The notes under the pieces: generated by a model
Told to the model about the DNA's origin: nothing
The model's input: only the letters and a program-made list of their open reading frames with translations
Databases searched by the model: none
Shown here: positions 24,478 to 35,865 of the stretch, piece after piece
How positions within the stretch are numbered: the first letter of the stretch is position 1
Layout: each line of letters starts with the position of its first letter
Translations under genes and position numbers: made by a program
From: Adenanthera pavonina
Lineage: Eukaryota; Streptophyta; Magnoliopsida; Fabales; Fabaceae
NCBI GenBank assembly: GCA_026686845.1
Contig: JAIVEN010000002.1
Location: forward strand, 28,370,001 to 28,434,000
Length of the DNA stretch: 64,000 nt
Direction: 5' to 3'

Positions 24478-24560
24478 TTCAATAGATATTGAGAATTTGC
24501 TTTGTTTAAATTCCATTGTCCAAAGTCCATTGATATCTCAGTAAGAGGAAGGATTGTTTC
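24478..24560 (-). pseudogene. B3-domain gene copy C, central part
   Basis: Minus-strand coding resembles copy A: TEISMDFGQWNLNKANSQYL, running into the E1 LTR at 24477. Next to the gaggaag motif about 45 bp present in copies A and B is missing, and homology fades beyond about 24560. Confidence 0.8.
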
Positions 24561-24659
24561 TAATGGTGTGTCAGGGAGAATTGGGATGAAAAATGCATTT
24601 ACAGAAAAGAATGGTTTGGCTTAATGAAGATAGGCCGACTACAATCCGAAGCAGAAAGA

Positions 24660-25376
24660 CAAACCTGGCTCAATGAAGACGGAGTGTTCAAAACCGGTAG
24701 CTTTAATGGGGGCATCATCGTTGTTGTTGTCCAATAAGAAATTCTCGACCTCGAGGTCTCGACGCATCACTCCCATAGAATGGCACACGTACTTGAACCA
24801 TCGTCACTATCGTCTCCGAATAATTCCCTTTGGCTCTTATACGATCAAGGACATCGCAGTTCCATCACCGGCCAAGTACACGTTTTGCATGTCCTTGTAA
24901 GCCTTTTTAAACTCCACTATGTTTGGCTGTCCTGATAGGTGCTGTCGTATCATTATCTCTCTCCCAACCTGCTCTATCTCCTCCTTTCTCATCACCAGCA
25001 TTCTCCTCGCTATGGATTTGCACGCATACTTTCTACCCGTCCCCCTCTCTGTGCGCAGATAATTAAGTGACCCCTGATTGGCCTCTTCCCAGTTAATTCT
25101 TTTTCAAGATTGAAGATCATTGTTAAAGTCCACGTACGGTTTGCCCAGCACTGGTCCTATTTGGGAAGACTGTGCATGTGAGAAGGAGGACGACTTGGTT
25201 TGTTTGAACTCGGGCTGGGTTTCCTCGGGCTTCCGCTTGGATGGGTTACAGGGAGAAGAATCTGAGGAGGCGACGGGAATTTCATGAGAGTTCGTACAGC
25301 AAAGCGCCTTGAAGAAACCTAGTGGATCGATCCCATGGTTGACCTTGATTGATGTGCCTTTAATTAATAATTTCAT
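24660..25376 (-). pseudogene. Calcium-dependent protein kinase (CDPK) fragment
   Basis: Minus-strand translation gives a variable N-terminus, then IGPVLGKPYVDF, GTGRKYACKSIARRMLV (with the ATP-binding lysine), QVGREIMIRQHLSGQPNIVE, a degraded hinge, VCHFMGVMRRDLEVENFLLD (the catalytic HRDLKPEN is altered) and HSVFIEPG. This is the first ~230 residues of a plant CDPK, normally a cytosolic or membrane Ser/Thr kinase with four C-terminal EF-hands. The glycine loop is frame-broken, stops interrupt the N-lobe, and the activation segment and EF-hands are absent. The break lies near where CDPK first exons often end, so an exon-1 capture is possible. Confidence 0.85.
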
Positions 25377-26695
25377 GTAATTTTTCCAAATTTGGCAAAT
25401 TTATTCAGAGATTTATTAGACGCTGGGTTGGGTTTGCATTTCTTCTCCCGTTGAAGATCGGGAGAATACCTATATGCCTCTATGGTGATGGTGAAGAAAA
25501 AATCCAATTCCATTACTCTTCCAGTATTGGTATTAGTGGAGCACAAAGAAAAGTTTCTAATTCAAAAGACGTTGGGGTATTGCTTGTTCCTAAACACTAT
25601 GTATTTTGCCTTTTTATTCCTATGCTTTCATTTATATTTATATTTTTAATTTATTTCAATTAATTAAAGAAACAAAAATATACAGTAAAATAAATTTAAT
25701 TACGTATATTAAATATACATTATCTGATAGTTCATTTGAGTAATGAATAATCAAAGTACTATCATGAAAAAAAAAAGCAATTAACTAATGAGACATATTT
25801 TAATGGTATATAATAAGGAATGAATCGACAAATTTTAAATAATAGTAAAAAAGTACAATTAGATAGAATAAAGTAAATGTTGAATTCACCTATTAATGAA
25901 GGTAAAAACAAGTTAACCTTGTAAATTTCGTAGAGTTAATGGCTAAGCATTATGCCATGTTACTTTCCAGATTATAAGCCGTGTTTCAAGAAGGCATTAA
26001 ATATACTTTTCCAATGGTAATTTTCTTTTTTGTTTTAACAATGTTTTATGTTTTTTCTTATAACACAGTCCTTATAACAAACAGTCTTTCTAGTCTTTTT
26101 TATAAGAGAGTTTTTAAAATATTTTTTGTTCTTCATATAAGATTCTTTTGAAATTATCTAAATTGTTAATTTTTTTTACCCAAAATGCTATTTGCTTGGT
26201 AATTAACAATTGATATTAATGTTGACAATTATACCAATAATTAGTGATATATTAAATATTATTCTCTTGAAAAGAGGAAAGTGTGTTATTAATAAATTTT
26301 GTTAAATAAAGGTAATTCTGGAAAATAATTGAAATTTTATAAAAACTTAATAAGATTAATTGCTTTTTTAACTAAATTTTTTACCCTCAATTTGGATGAA
26401 TAGGGGGAGAAAAAAATTTGGAAAGAAAATAAGAAGGAACCTAAACACCCATTTATCTATATTTTTTCTAATATTCTCATCCTCTTATTTTTTTCTAAAA
26501 TAAGAGGGACCCTAGAAAAGTTTGGAAACAAAATCTTATAAAAAATACTGAAGGAAGTAATGTTTTATGTTAGCCCTATTAAAATATGCATTAAATTATT
26601 TATCAAAGTTCAGATCCCTCGAAATTCTTGGAACATGCAAGTGGATATTAAATTTGGATGAAGGAAAACAGTATAGAGGAGGAAACTAGAGAAAA

Positions 26696-26726
<31 letters not shown>

Positions 26727-26756
26727 ACACCCTCACCGAAAAGGAAAAATAAAGAA
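25377..26756. other. AT-rich spacer
   Basis: No gene or element end is recognised. A (TA)n microsatellite lies at 26698-26722. Confidence 0.45.
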
Positions 26757-27972
26757 GGGAAAAAATACTTCAGTCTTTAATTCAAATAAAGACAAATAAG
26801 GATATCTAATTTCTGTGATAGCCCAAAATGACCCCAAGCCTTTTTCAAAGAATTTGAAAATAAAGAAAATTGACAAAAACATTGTTGAATTAAAGTATAA
26901 AAAATGTCCCTCATTTTCTATCTGTCATTTTACGTGGGCGCCTCTTCAAATAAAATGGGCCCAATTTCACTACGGCCTCTCTCTCTCTCCTCATTTTCTT
27001 TCATTTTCCCAAGATCAATGGACTAAATATTTAAGTGGATTTAACTAAATTTTAAGTTGAGTAAAGTAATTTTTAAATTGAACAAATTAAATTTCTAAAT
27101 GGGTATAACTAATTATCCAAGTTGAATGAACTAAATTTTTAAATTAAGTAAACTAAATTTTTAAGTTGAGTGAACTAATTTCCCAAGTTGAGTGAACTAA
27201 ATTTTTAGATTGAGTAAACTAAATTTTTAAATTAATTTAATTTAATTTCCAAGTTGGGTAAAATAAATTTTCAAGTTAAGTAAATTAAATTTTCAAGTTG
27301 ATCTAAGTAAATTTCCAAGTTGATCAAACTAATTTTCTAAGTTGAGTAAATTAAATTTTCCAATTGGCAAATTTAGTTTACTCAACTGAAAAATTTAATT
27401 CACTCAACTTGGAAAATTAGTTTATTCAACTTGGATATTTAATTTAGTCAACTTAAAACTTTAGTTCACTCAATTTGGAAATTTAATTAACTCAACTTGA
27501 AAATTTAGTTATATCTATTTAGAAGTTTAGTTCACTCAATTTCGGATATTTAGTTCACTCAACTTGGGAAATTAGTTATATCCACTTGAAAATTTAGTTC
27601 TCTCAATTTGAAAAATTAGTTTACTCAACTTGAAAATTTAGTTCACTCAACTTGAAAATTTAGTTTATTAAATTTAAAAATTTAGTTAGATTCATTTAAA
27701 AATTTAGTTCAATCAACTTGAGAGAGAGAGAGAGGCCGTAGTGGAATTTGCCCCATTTTTGTTTGAAGAGGTGCGCACCTAAAATGAGAGACGGAAAATG
27801 AGAGGCGTGTTTTTATACTTTAATTTCGGGGTAATTTTGTTAATTTCTCGTTTTCATATTCTTTGAAAAAGATGCTGGTCATTTTAGGTCATTACATAAA
27901 TTGAAGATTTTTGTTTGTTTTTTATTTGTATTAAGGGTCCTAAAGTGTCTTTTTTATTAAAAAAAATGAAAA
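26757..27972. mobile_element. Fold-back element with inverted tandem-repeat core
   Basis: One ~1.2-kb imperfect palindrome centred near 27365. The outer arms pair 26757-27010 with 27722-27972, for example ctacggcctctctctctct against agagagagagaggccgtag. The inner part is a ~22-bp tandem array: aagttgagtaaactaaattt units at 27024-27360, then the inverted unit aaatttagttcactcaactt at 27370-27716. No coding is present. It resembles the fold-back/long-TIR class of DNA transposons; target duplication not resolved. Confidence 0.75.
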
Positions 27973-28077
27973 ACACAGTGGGGACCACGTGCCCTCAATT
28001 TGGGTAGTGGGGAATTTTATTTTATTTTTCCTCCATATGATTGTGGAGAATGTTGTGTGAATTTTCTTTATATACTG

Positions 28078-28532
28078 TGAAAGAATAATAGGAAGGGAAG
28101 ACATACATACCGATTGAGAAAAAATTCTTCCACACAGAGAGGATGAAGAATTCCAGGCGGTAGAAATAAAATCACTCGGACTTTATTTACTGCTTCACCA
28201 TATATACACTCGGGAAGGAAAATTTAGAGGAAGAGAGTAAGAGCCTTTTTCTTCAGAGAGAAAGAGAGAGAGAGTTTTCACCGAGCCAATTAACCATCCG
28301 CCTCGGGATCAGAGAGTCTCAATTGAAAAAAACTGAAACTCTCCTTCACGTACGCACACACGTTCACTGATTATTCTCTGAGTGTGCGTTGTGTGGGAAC
28401 GGTTAACATTTTAACTGTTCCTTCCCTCTCTTATTAAATTAAAAATAAAACTAAAATATTTTTATTATATTTTGGATTTGGGCCCTTACGTTTGGGCTCT
28501 TAATTTTTACCTATCAAGGGTGAAACCCAACA
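28078..28532 (-). repeat. E2 3' LTR
   Basis: Starts TGTTGG at 28532 (minus) and ends TTTCA at 28078. Its body matches the E2 5' LTR (aacggttaacattttaactg) and differs from the E1 LTRs. Confidence 0.9.
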
Positions 28533-28545
28533 TCTCCCACTCAAA
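28533..28545 (-). promoter_or_regulatory. E2 polypurine tract
   Basis: The reverse complement of tctcccactcaaa, the same tract as in E1, directly next to the 3' LTR. Confidence 0.87.
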
Positions 28546-29670
28546 CTTGATGGGTTAACCTCTTACAATTCTTCCTTTCCATTTCATACTAAGTGTTCTA
28601 CCGTGACCGCATGGGCATGACGTTTATAATTAGGTATTATTATACTAGAAATCCTTTTCAAGGACCAGTATAGAATTACCTTATGTATTTCATATTTATC
28701 TTGTTCATGTATTATGCCTTGAATGTCCTAAATTTACCCATATACACTTTCATTCACGGCAAATCTAATCCCTCATAAGTTTTTATATAAACTTAGATTG
28801 CCTAACTCTTGTATACTTAGTGTCTACGCTTAAGATGTTAACATCATAACTTCTTAACGGACATGTTTTAGACACTAGTATAAGTGTGTATATATTCAGA
28901 TAATCTTCCTTTCGTCCATATTTTATTTCAATATGAAATAATTGCTTGCCTAGCATAAGACCTTTTCATCGAATTTATCATGACCATTAGACATATGCTA
29001 AAGTAGCTAACATTGAATCATTTTCCATGAAAATGTCAAAGTCATAAGGACATTAATGAGATGATTTATTTCTCTCTGGGACTCACACAGTAATGAAGTA
29101 GGGATCTATTCACTTACTTCCCAATTGCGGTTTTAAAAAAAATACATGCAGTATGAATTGCATGCTATGATGTTATTCTTATCACATAAGAGCGTATGTC
29201 GATTTTTTTTTTGTTATTAACACCGTACAGATTTAAGTTCAGACACACACAGTGTATAACCCGAATTCTACCAATGCTTTCACTTATCATAACGTCTTTG
29301 TTGGAGAATTCTCATCTGGTTACATGTATTATGGATTGTGGGTATCCATAATTCAATCTAAAATTTATATTTATTGGATCTCATCCCGACCTATTCTCTT
29401 CTTTTGTCAGGGCGACTTATTTTGTATTGTTTAACTGTCATATCTGCCCTCTTGTAGATTTACTAGTGAATACAAAAGATGTCTCATCTTTGCCCACACT
29501 CAATGAGTGTCAAAGGCAGTTGCTCGTGTGAGAAAGCTAACCTTATCAACATGTACGACATACTAGACATTGTATATTTTTCAGAAATATTTGTACTCAA
29601 ATGACTCAATTATAGAAAAATGCACTTAATTTTATTCATATAATTGATCATTACAGAGATTTGTGTTACA
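28546..29670 (-). other. E2 3' noncoding region
   Basis: Near-identical counterpart of 22927-24051. No sense-strand coding is seen. Confidence 0.7.
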
Positions 29671-32600
29671 TCATATCCTACGAATACCAAGTGATTTTAC
29701 ATGATCAACATATATATCTCTAGGTATTGGCTTGGTAAAGGGATCAGGAATCATTTGACGTGTAGGAATATGGCGAATTGTAACACTTTTCTGTGCTATG
29801 ACATCTCTTACAAAATTATACTTGGTGTCTATGTGCTTTGTCTTACTATGATACTTGGGATCTTTAGTGTAGGTAATGGCAGCCTCACTATCACAGTTTA
29901 TCAAAATTGGATCCAATTTATCACCAATGATCCCTAAGTGTTTTATGAATCTTTTCAACCATACTGCTTCTTGTACTACTGCAGAACATGCAACGAACTC
30001 TGCTTCCATGGTAGACAAAGCAATACAAGTCTGTTTCTTGCTACACCAAGATATAGCTCCATTATTTAGCAGAAAAACATATCCAGAAGTCAATTTGCAC
30101 TCATCTAGATCTCCTCCCCAATCTGCATCAGAGTATCCTACCAAGCATAAATCGCTTCCTTGATAACATAGGGCATAATCTGCTGTGCCTTGCAAATATC
30201 TCAGGATTCTCTTCACAGCTTTCCAATGTTTCAGTTTAGGGTTTGACTGGTACCTACTGACCAAACCAACTGCATAACATATGTCTGGTCTCGTACACAT
30301 CATGACATACATTAAACTATCAACTGCACTGGAATAAGGGACTCTTTCCATCATCTTCTTTTCAGACTCAGTCTGAGGACACATATCTCGGCTCAGATTT
30401 TCTCCTATTGAAATAGGGGTATCCATAAGTTTACAGTTTTTCATGTTGAATCGCTCAAGAATTTTCTCAATGTAATTTTTCTGAGAAAGGGATATTAATT
30501 TTCTGGGGCGATCTCTATGGATCTTAACTCCTAGTATATAATTAGCTTCACCCATGTCTTTCATTTCAAAATTCGAAGATAGCCATTCTTTGATAGCTAT
30601 AATCGATTTTAGACTATTTCCGGCTAATAGTATATCATCCACATAAAGAGATAATATCACAAGATTCTTTTTAAAATTCTTGATGTATACACAGTGGTCC
30701 TCGTCGATCATCTGGAAATCGTACGAGGTTATAGCTTGGTAAAACTTCAAATACCACTGTCTGGATTATTGTTTAAGTCCGTAAATGGACATTTTTAATT
30801 TGCAAACTTTATTCTCTTTCCCTTTCTCAATGAAACCTAATGGCTGTTGTATATAGATTTCTTCATCCAGTTCACCATTTAAAAATGCGGTTTTTACATC
30901 CATCTGATGTAATTCTAGATTAAAACTTGCTACTATTGCCAGAATTAGTCTTATGGAGTTAAAGCGCACAACAGGTGAAAAAGTATCTTCATAATCTATA
31001 CCTTCCTGTTGAGTATACCCTTTTGCCACTAATCGAGCCTTGTATCGTTCAATCGATCCATCTGCATTTCTCTTAATTTTGAGAACCCATTTATTCTCAA
31101 TTGCCTTACGTCCAGATGGAAGATTGACCAAATCCCAGACTTGGTTTATCCTCATTGAATTCATTTCCTCTTCCATTGCTTTCTTCCATTCATTGCTAGC
31201 AGGGCATAATAAAGCCTCATGTATTGAATTAGGCTCATCATAATCTTGTGGGGTAACTATAAGTGCTGTCCCTTCTATTAGGAAACGTCTCTTTGCTACA
31301 CTTTCTCTGTTACTTCTCCGCAGTGGGGTCTCTTGTAAGTTATTCTATTCTTGAATAGAATTTTGTACTTGTCCTTGTGAGCTCCCACTCGAATTAAGAG
31401 GTTGAGGTATATAAATTTATTCCTCAGTTTCTTCATGTATCTCATAAAGAAATACGGTACGATCTACCTCACCCCTGCTAGTAAATTCATTTTCTAGAAA
31501 TGTTGCATCTCTAGATTCTATTTCAGTGACACTTCCATCCTGGTTTTCTCCAATGAAAACGTAACCCTTAAATTGTTCAGAGTATCCAATAAAGATACAT
31601 TTCTTTCCTCTTAGACCTATTTTTCCATATTTGTGGGAAGTATCATGGACATAAGCTGCCGACCCCAAGGCTTTAAAATATTTAAATCTGGCTTACGATT
31701 TGTTCATAGCTCATAAGGTGTTGATATGACCGATTTTGAAGGCACACGGTTAAGTATGAAGGCTGCTGTTAAAATTGCATTTCCCCAATACGAAATGGGT
31801 AGATTGGCTTGTGCCATCATGGACCTAACCATGTCTAGTAATGTTCTATTTCTTCTTTCGACTACACCATTTTGTTGTGGGGTGCCAGGGTTTGTAAGTT
31901 GCCTTACTATTCCCTTTTCTTCACAAAGCTTTTTGAATTGATCCAATAAATATTCACGTCCTCGATCGGTTCTTAATGCTTTGATTTTCTTGTCCATTTG
32001 ATTTTCAACTAAGTTCATATATCGTTTAAAACATTCTAGTGCTTCAGATTTATGTGACATCAAATAGACATAACCAAATCGCGAGTAATCATCAATGAAA
32101 GTGATGAAATAAACAGCTCCATATTTTGCCCTCACACTCATAGGACCACAAACATCTGAATGGATTAATTGCAATGGAGTTTCTTCCCTAGTTCTAGTTT
32201 CAAATGGTTTTCTAGTTGTTTTACCAGTCAGGCAATGCTCACACAAGGACATTTCCATTTTATCAATTGCACCTAGCAGTCCTTCTTTAGCTAGTTTAAT
32301 CATTCTATTTTGATTAATATGTCCTAGTCTAACATGCCAAGCATTCATGTCAACATTTGAATTGGAAGAAGTTGCAAAGCAATCATGCATATAAAATACA
32401 TCAACAATGTCCATAATAAAGAACTTCTTTGAAAGAAAAACTGAACCATAAAAGGTTGTCCTTAATGAAATGTCTGCTACTTTATCATGAAAATTTACAT
32501 TAAACCCATAAATTAATAAGCAGGAAATAGAAACTAAGTTCTGTCGGATGTCAGGCGCATGAAGTACATCATAGAGGATTAAGGTTTTTCCACCTCGTAA

Positions 32601-32760
32601 AGTTAATTTTCAGGTTCCTATGCCTTTCACCTCAATTCTCGCGTTGTTACCAACATAAAGCCACTTGCTTTGATTCGGCAACCGACGGTACTCTATAAAG
32701 GATCCTCGATCCCTGCTCACATGGTCTATGGAGCCTGAGTCAATTATCCAAGAAGAAGAA
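29671..32760 (-). pseudogene. E2 pol: protease to RNase H
   Basis: Same domain order as E1. Protease reads IIDSGSIDHVS; the HHCC region is intact here (WHVRLGHINQNR where E1 has a stop); integrase, RT (YVDDILLAG) and RNase H follow. The last 359-residue open segment differs from E1 at one residue (CSAVVQ for CSAAVQ), and the preceding 136-residue segment at one (KAIENKW for KAIGNKW). Shared lesions are stops at 31704, 31417, 31345 and 30766 and a one-base loss at about 31663. Protease also has a stop at 32610. Confidence 0.95.
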
Positions 32761-33695
32761 ATAGTTTCTATTAAAAAAATAGTACTTGAAACATAAGACA
32801 TATGTGAATTAACATAATTCACTAATACCTTTTCACGTTCATTTTGCTCAGGGCAATCCCTTGCAAAATGACCCATTTTCAGGCAGGAATAGCACTTAAC
32901 CTTACTTAGGTCAGTCTTCTTCTTCTTTCCGCCTTTCTTCCCTCTTTTCTTGAAAAGTTTATTTCCCTTTTTAAATTTCGAGCCATTCGTCTTACCCTTT
33001 CTTTGATATTTCTTGCTCTTTTTGAAATTGGGCTTAGGGTTAGAAGTTCCTGCTTCTTCAGTCAGATAGGCTTGTCCAGATGCTCTGTAGGCCTCTAGAC
33101 GTTCATCTTCAAGCTCCAGGTGTTTCGCCACATCACTAAAAGTGTTTATATTCTCATTATGGGTTAAGTTGACTTTCATGTGTTCCCAACTTGAAGGGAG
33201 TGACCTTATAACAGCCTGGATCTGCTGTTCATCAGACAATTCATGCCCAGCTTCCTTCAGTTCTCTGATCATGCTGGCCATCTCTCATAGATGCTGTTTC
33301 ATAGGAGTATTAGGCTTTAACTTATAAGTATTAAACTTAATTGTCAGCCTTCTTAGTTTGATGGTAGAGGTACCTCCAAACTTATCCTTTAATGTCGTCC
33401 ACATTGCTTATGCAGTTGAATATTTCTCATACTCACACATTAGGTCATTGGCCATAGTGCCTAGCATAGTTATACGTGCTATGCTGTTCTTTCTTTTCCA
33501 GGCCATGTAAACCTCTTGGTCTCTCCTATGTTAGGCTGTATTGCCGGCTTTGGGTTATACCATGACTATAGTCAGTGGCTCTACAGCATCTTGTTCTTCC
33601 AATATATATGAAACCTTTCGGTGCCAGATGTCCCAATTATCCCCATTTAGTTTATCTTCCTTGTTCAGCTCAGCCATTATACTCTTGGTTACCAT
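32761..33695 (-). pseudogene. E2 gag
   Basis: It starts at 33695 (MVTKSIMAELN) and keeps the frame that E1 lost near 18985. CAA-to-TAA stops at 33531 and 33408 and a CGA-to-TGA stop at 33285 interrupt it relative to E1. The lysine-rich tail and the CCHC knuckle CYSCLKMGHFARDC are intact. Many more substitutions separate it from E1 than in RT/RNase H. Confidence 0.92.
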
Positions 33696-34058
33696 CCTCA
33701 AATCAGTTACTAAACTATCCCACATAAAGGACTTCTATTATTGAGCTGAACTAAAGAATATATTAATAAAATGTACATGTAGAATAGTACAATATACAAT
33801 GTCATATATTTGTATTATTTCTTAGTAAAACAATAATAATTTCATTAGTTCCATGATCAGGAGACCACAAGTGTATCTCCCATCACACGAATACTAGTGT
33901 CATCATTATTTTCTATTAAAAAATTTAACACAAGTACTAGAATAATTAACTAAAAAAAGTATTTTAAGAGCTCCCACTCAAATAAAGCATATATAAAAAA
34001 ATATTAAATCTATACAAGAACATAGTTATTGTAAAAAAAAAATAAAAAAATATATAAA

Positions 34059-34577
34059 TTAAACAGGAAAACAGAAATTAATAATTTTCCTCTTAAGAAT
34101 GCGATTCGATATTATTATAGCTCTATTAATCGCATCGACCCAGGTGTAATCTGAATATTTCTTGTTTTATGTATTTAGATTTTCTCTTAACTTAATAATA
34201 ACGTTCGCAAAGAACTCAGCATCTTCCATATTCACCATAAAGTGTGAATACTTTGCAAGAATTGGATACAAGTCTTTTAAATGTTTTATTTTTGTTGCAT
34301 CCCTATTTGCTATGTCTTGTGCTACAGAGTGGATAAGGGGTTGATCTACTTCTTGATCTTCAATTTTAGGTTCTTTAAAAACAATTTCATCTTCCTTTGG
34401 CCCATTTGGATCTGTATACACTTCTTGAAGTTCCTCAGGATTTTCTTCTCCTTCTAGAAATTCCTCATCAGGATCTTTATCAAAAAATTCACCATCTGGA
34501 ATAAGTTCTTCCAAAAACTCATAACTTGGAGAACCATATCCAACTATTTCAGTGCTTTCAGAATTCTCTTGCTTCAT
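34059..34577 (-). pseudogene. E2 extra ORF between 5' LTR and gag (unknown family)
   Basis: The start ATG at 34577 is intact here (MKQENSESTEIVGYGSPSYE), giving the true N-terminus that E1 has lost by frameshift. It reads 136 codons to a TAA at 34167, where E1 has CAA; homology to the E1 C-terminus continues to 34059. Acidic block and helical C-terminal half are as in E1, with conservative differences. Function unknown. Confidence 0.7.
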
Positions 34578-35819
34578 TATTTTTTTACCTTCAATAAAAT
34601 AGTAGGAATTATTAAAATTTTTTTTATTAAAAAAATATATTGAAATAGCTTTAAACAGATCCAAAATTATCTCAAAACTAGGCAAATAGTTTATCAAATT
34701 GAAGATCTCGAACTTAGGAATTTTTAGAAGCAATTCGTGGCAAAAAATGCTCTTGCACGTGCCTAGAGAAGTCCAGACTACCAAAAAAATAAAAAAAAAA
34801 TTTTAGCCCACGTGCGAGGGAGGCGTGTGGACTACACGCGCCGTCATATACGGCGATTTAGGCTACAAGCGCCAGCCAGACATCTTCCACATGTCGCTGG
34901 CGTTCCGACAGTGTCCTCCACATGGCCCAATCACGTGCTGATGGGCCCCACGCGTCACGTTAGCAATCCCAACCCCCTTTTTTTTTGTTTATGGGCCCAA
35001 TGTCTTGGCCCAAAATTTTTTTTTAAATTAATTTTTTTTAATTGGGCCGAATGATGCCGGCCCAAAACAAAAAAATATTTTTTTTATTTATTTTTTTGTT
35101 GTTGTTGTTGGGCTGAACATCTACAGCCCATAATTTTTTTTTTTAATTTCTTCCCAGCCCATTTTTTTGTTTTGGTTTTTTTTTTAAGTCAAAACGACGT
35201 GTCGTTTTGGCGTTTCACCAAAACGACGCATTGCTGAGGTCATCCCTGATCTCCCGCCGGGTCAACCCGACCCAGTACGGACACGGTGGCGGACCCGCAA
35301 ACCCGCCACAATTTTTCGCCGTTTTCTCCTTTGTCCGGCGTCCGTTTAAGGCAATCTTGGTGTCGTTTTTCTCGTCTCGACGTCTTCTACGTGATGGTGG
35401 CCTCCTTTTGTCCAAAAAATTGTGATTTCAATAAACTCAATTTTTTGAATTTCCTACGCAGACGGTAACTTTTTTTGGCACTTTCACTCTAATCCAGTGT
35501 ACATTTTAATGCGATTTTAGTAGCCTTTTTCTCATCTCTTTATTCTCTACACAATGGTGTATTTATTTTCTAGGAAGAGATTATTTTACAGTACTCAAAA
35601 AACTGTACCATGTATAAATTTTTTTAAAATTTGAGATTCCCTATACTGAATCCTATTTGCATATCTTATGAGTATAAACAGTATACAAAATTATACAAAA
35701 AAAACTCATAAGAAAAATATATACCGTATGCAAATTATAGAACTCAGATAAAGCATTTTCTTATTTTCAAGTGAAAAATTTTATAGCGGATATAGATTTT
35801 CCTTGAATCTAAACTCATG
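34578..35819 (-). other. E2 leader with strong palindrome
   Basis: Untranslated leader. At 35190-35209 CAAAACGAC and GTCGTTTTG form a near-perfect palindrome, with a third related arm (ccaaaacgacg) at 35218-35228. GGGCC-rich boxes match those of the E1 leader. Plus-strand open frames here (34812-35468) are not considered genes. Confidence 0.6.
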
Positions 35820-35831
35820 CTCTGATGCTAA
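35820..35831 (-). promoter_or_regulatory. E2 primer binding site (mutated)
   Basis: Minus strand TAGCATCAGAGC; it differs from TGGTATCAGAGC at two bases. Confidence 0.8.
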
Positions 35832-35865
35832 TGAAAGAATAAAAGGAAGGGAAGACATACATACC
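35832..35865 (-). repeat. E2 5' LTR, inner end
   Basis: The last ~34 bp of the 5' LTR, cut off from the rest by the nested insertion; it includes one copy of the ATACC duplication (35861-35865). Confidence 0.88.

Noticed and set aside
27020..27720. CRISPR-like regularly spaced repeats
   Set aside because: Units are contiguous, diverged and change orientation at the centre; they are the core of a fold-back element in a plant genome.
34812..35468. Plus-strand frames across the E2 leader
   Set aside because: They lie in the untranslated leader of a minus-strand element, and the E1 leader gives different frames.
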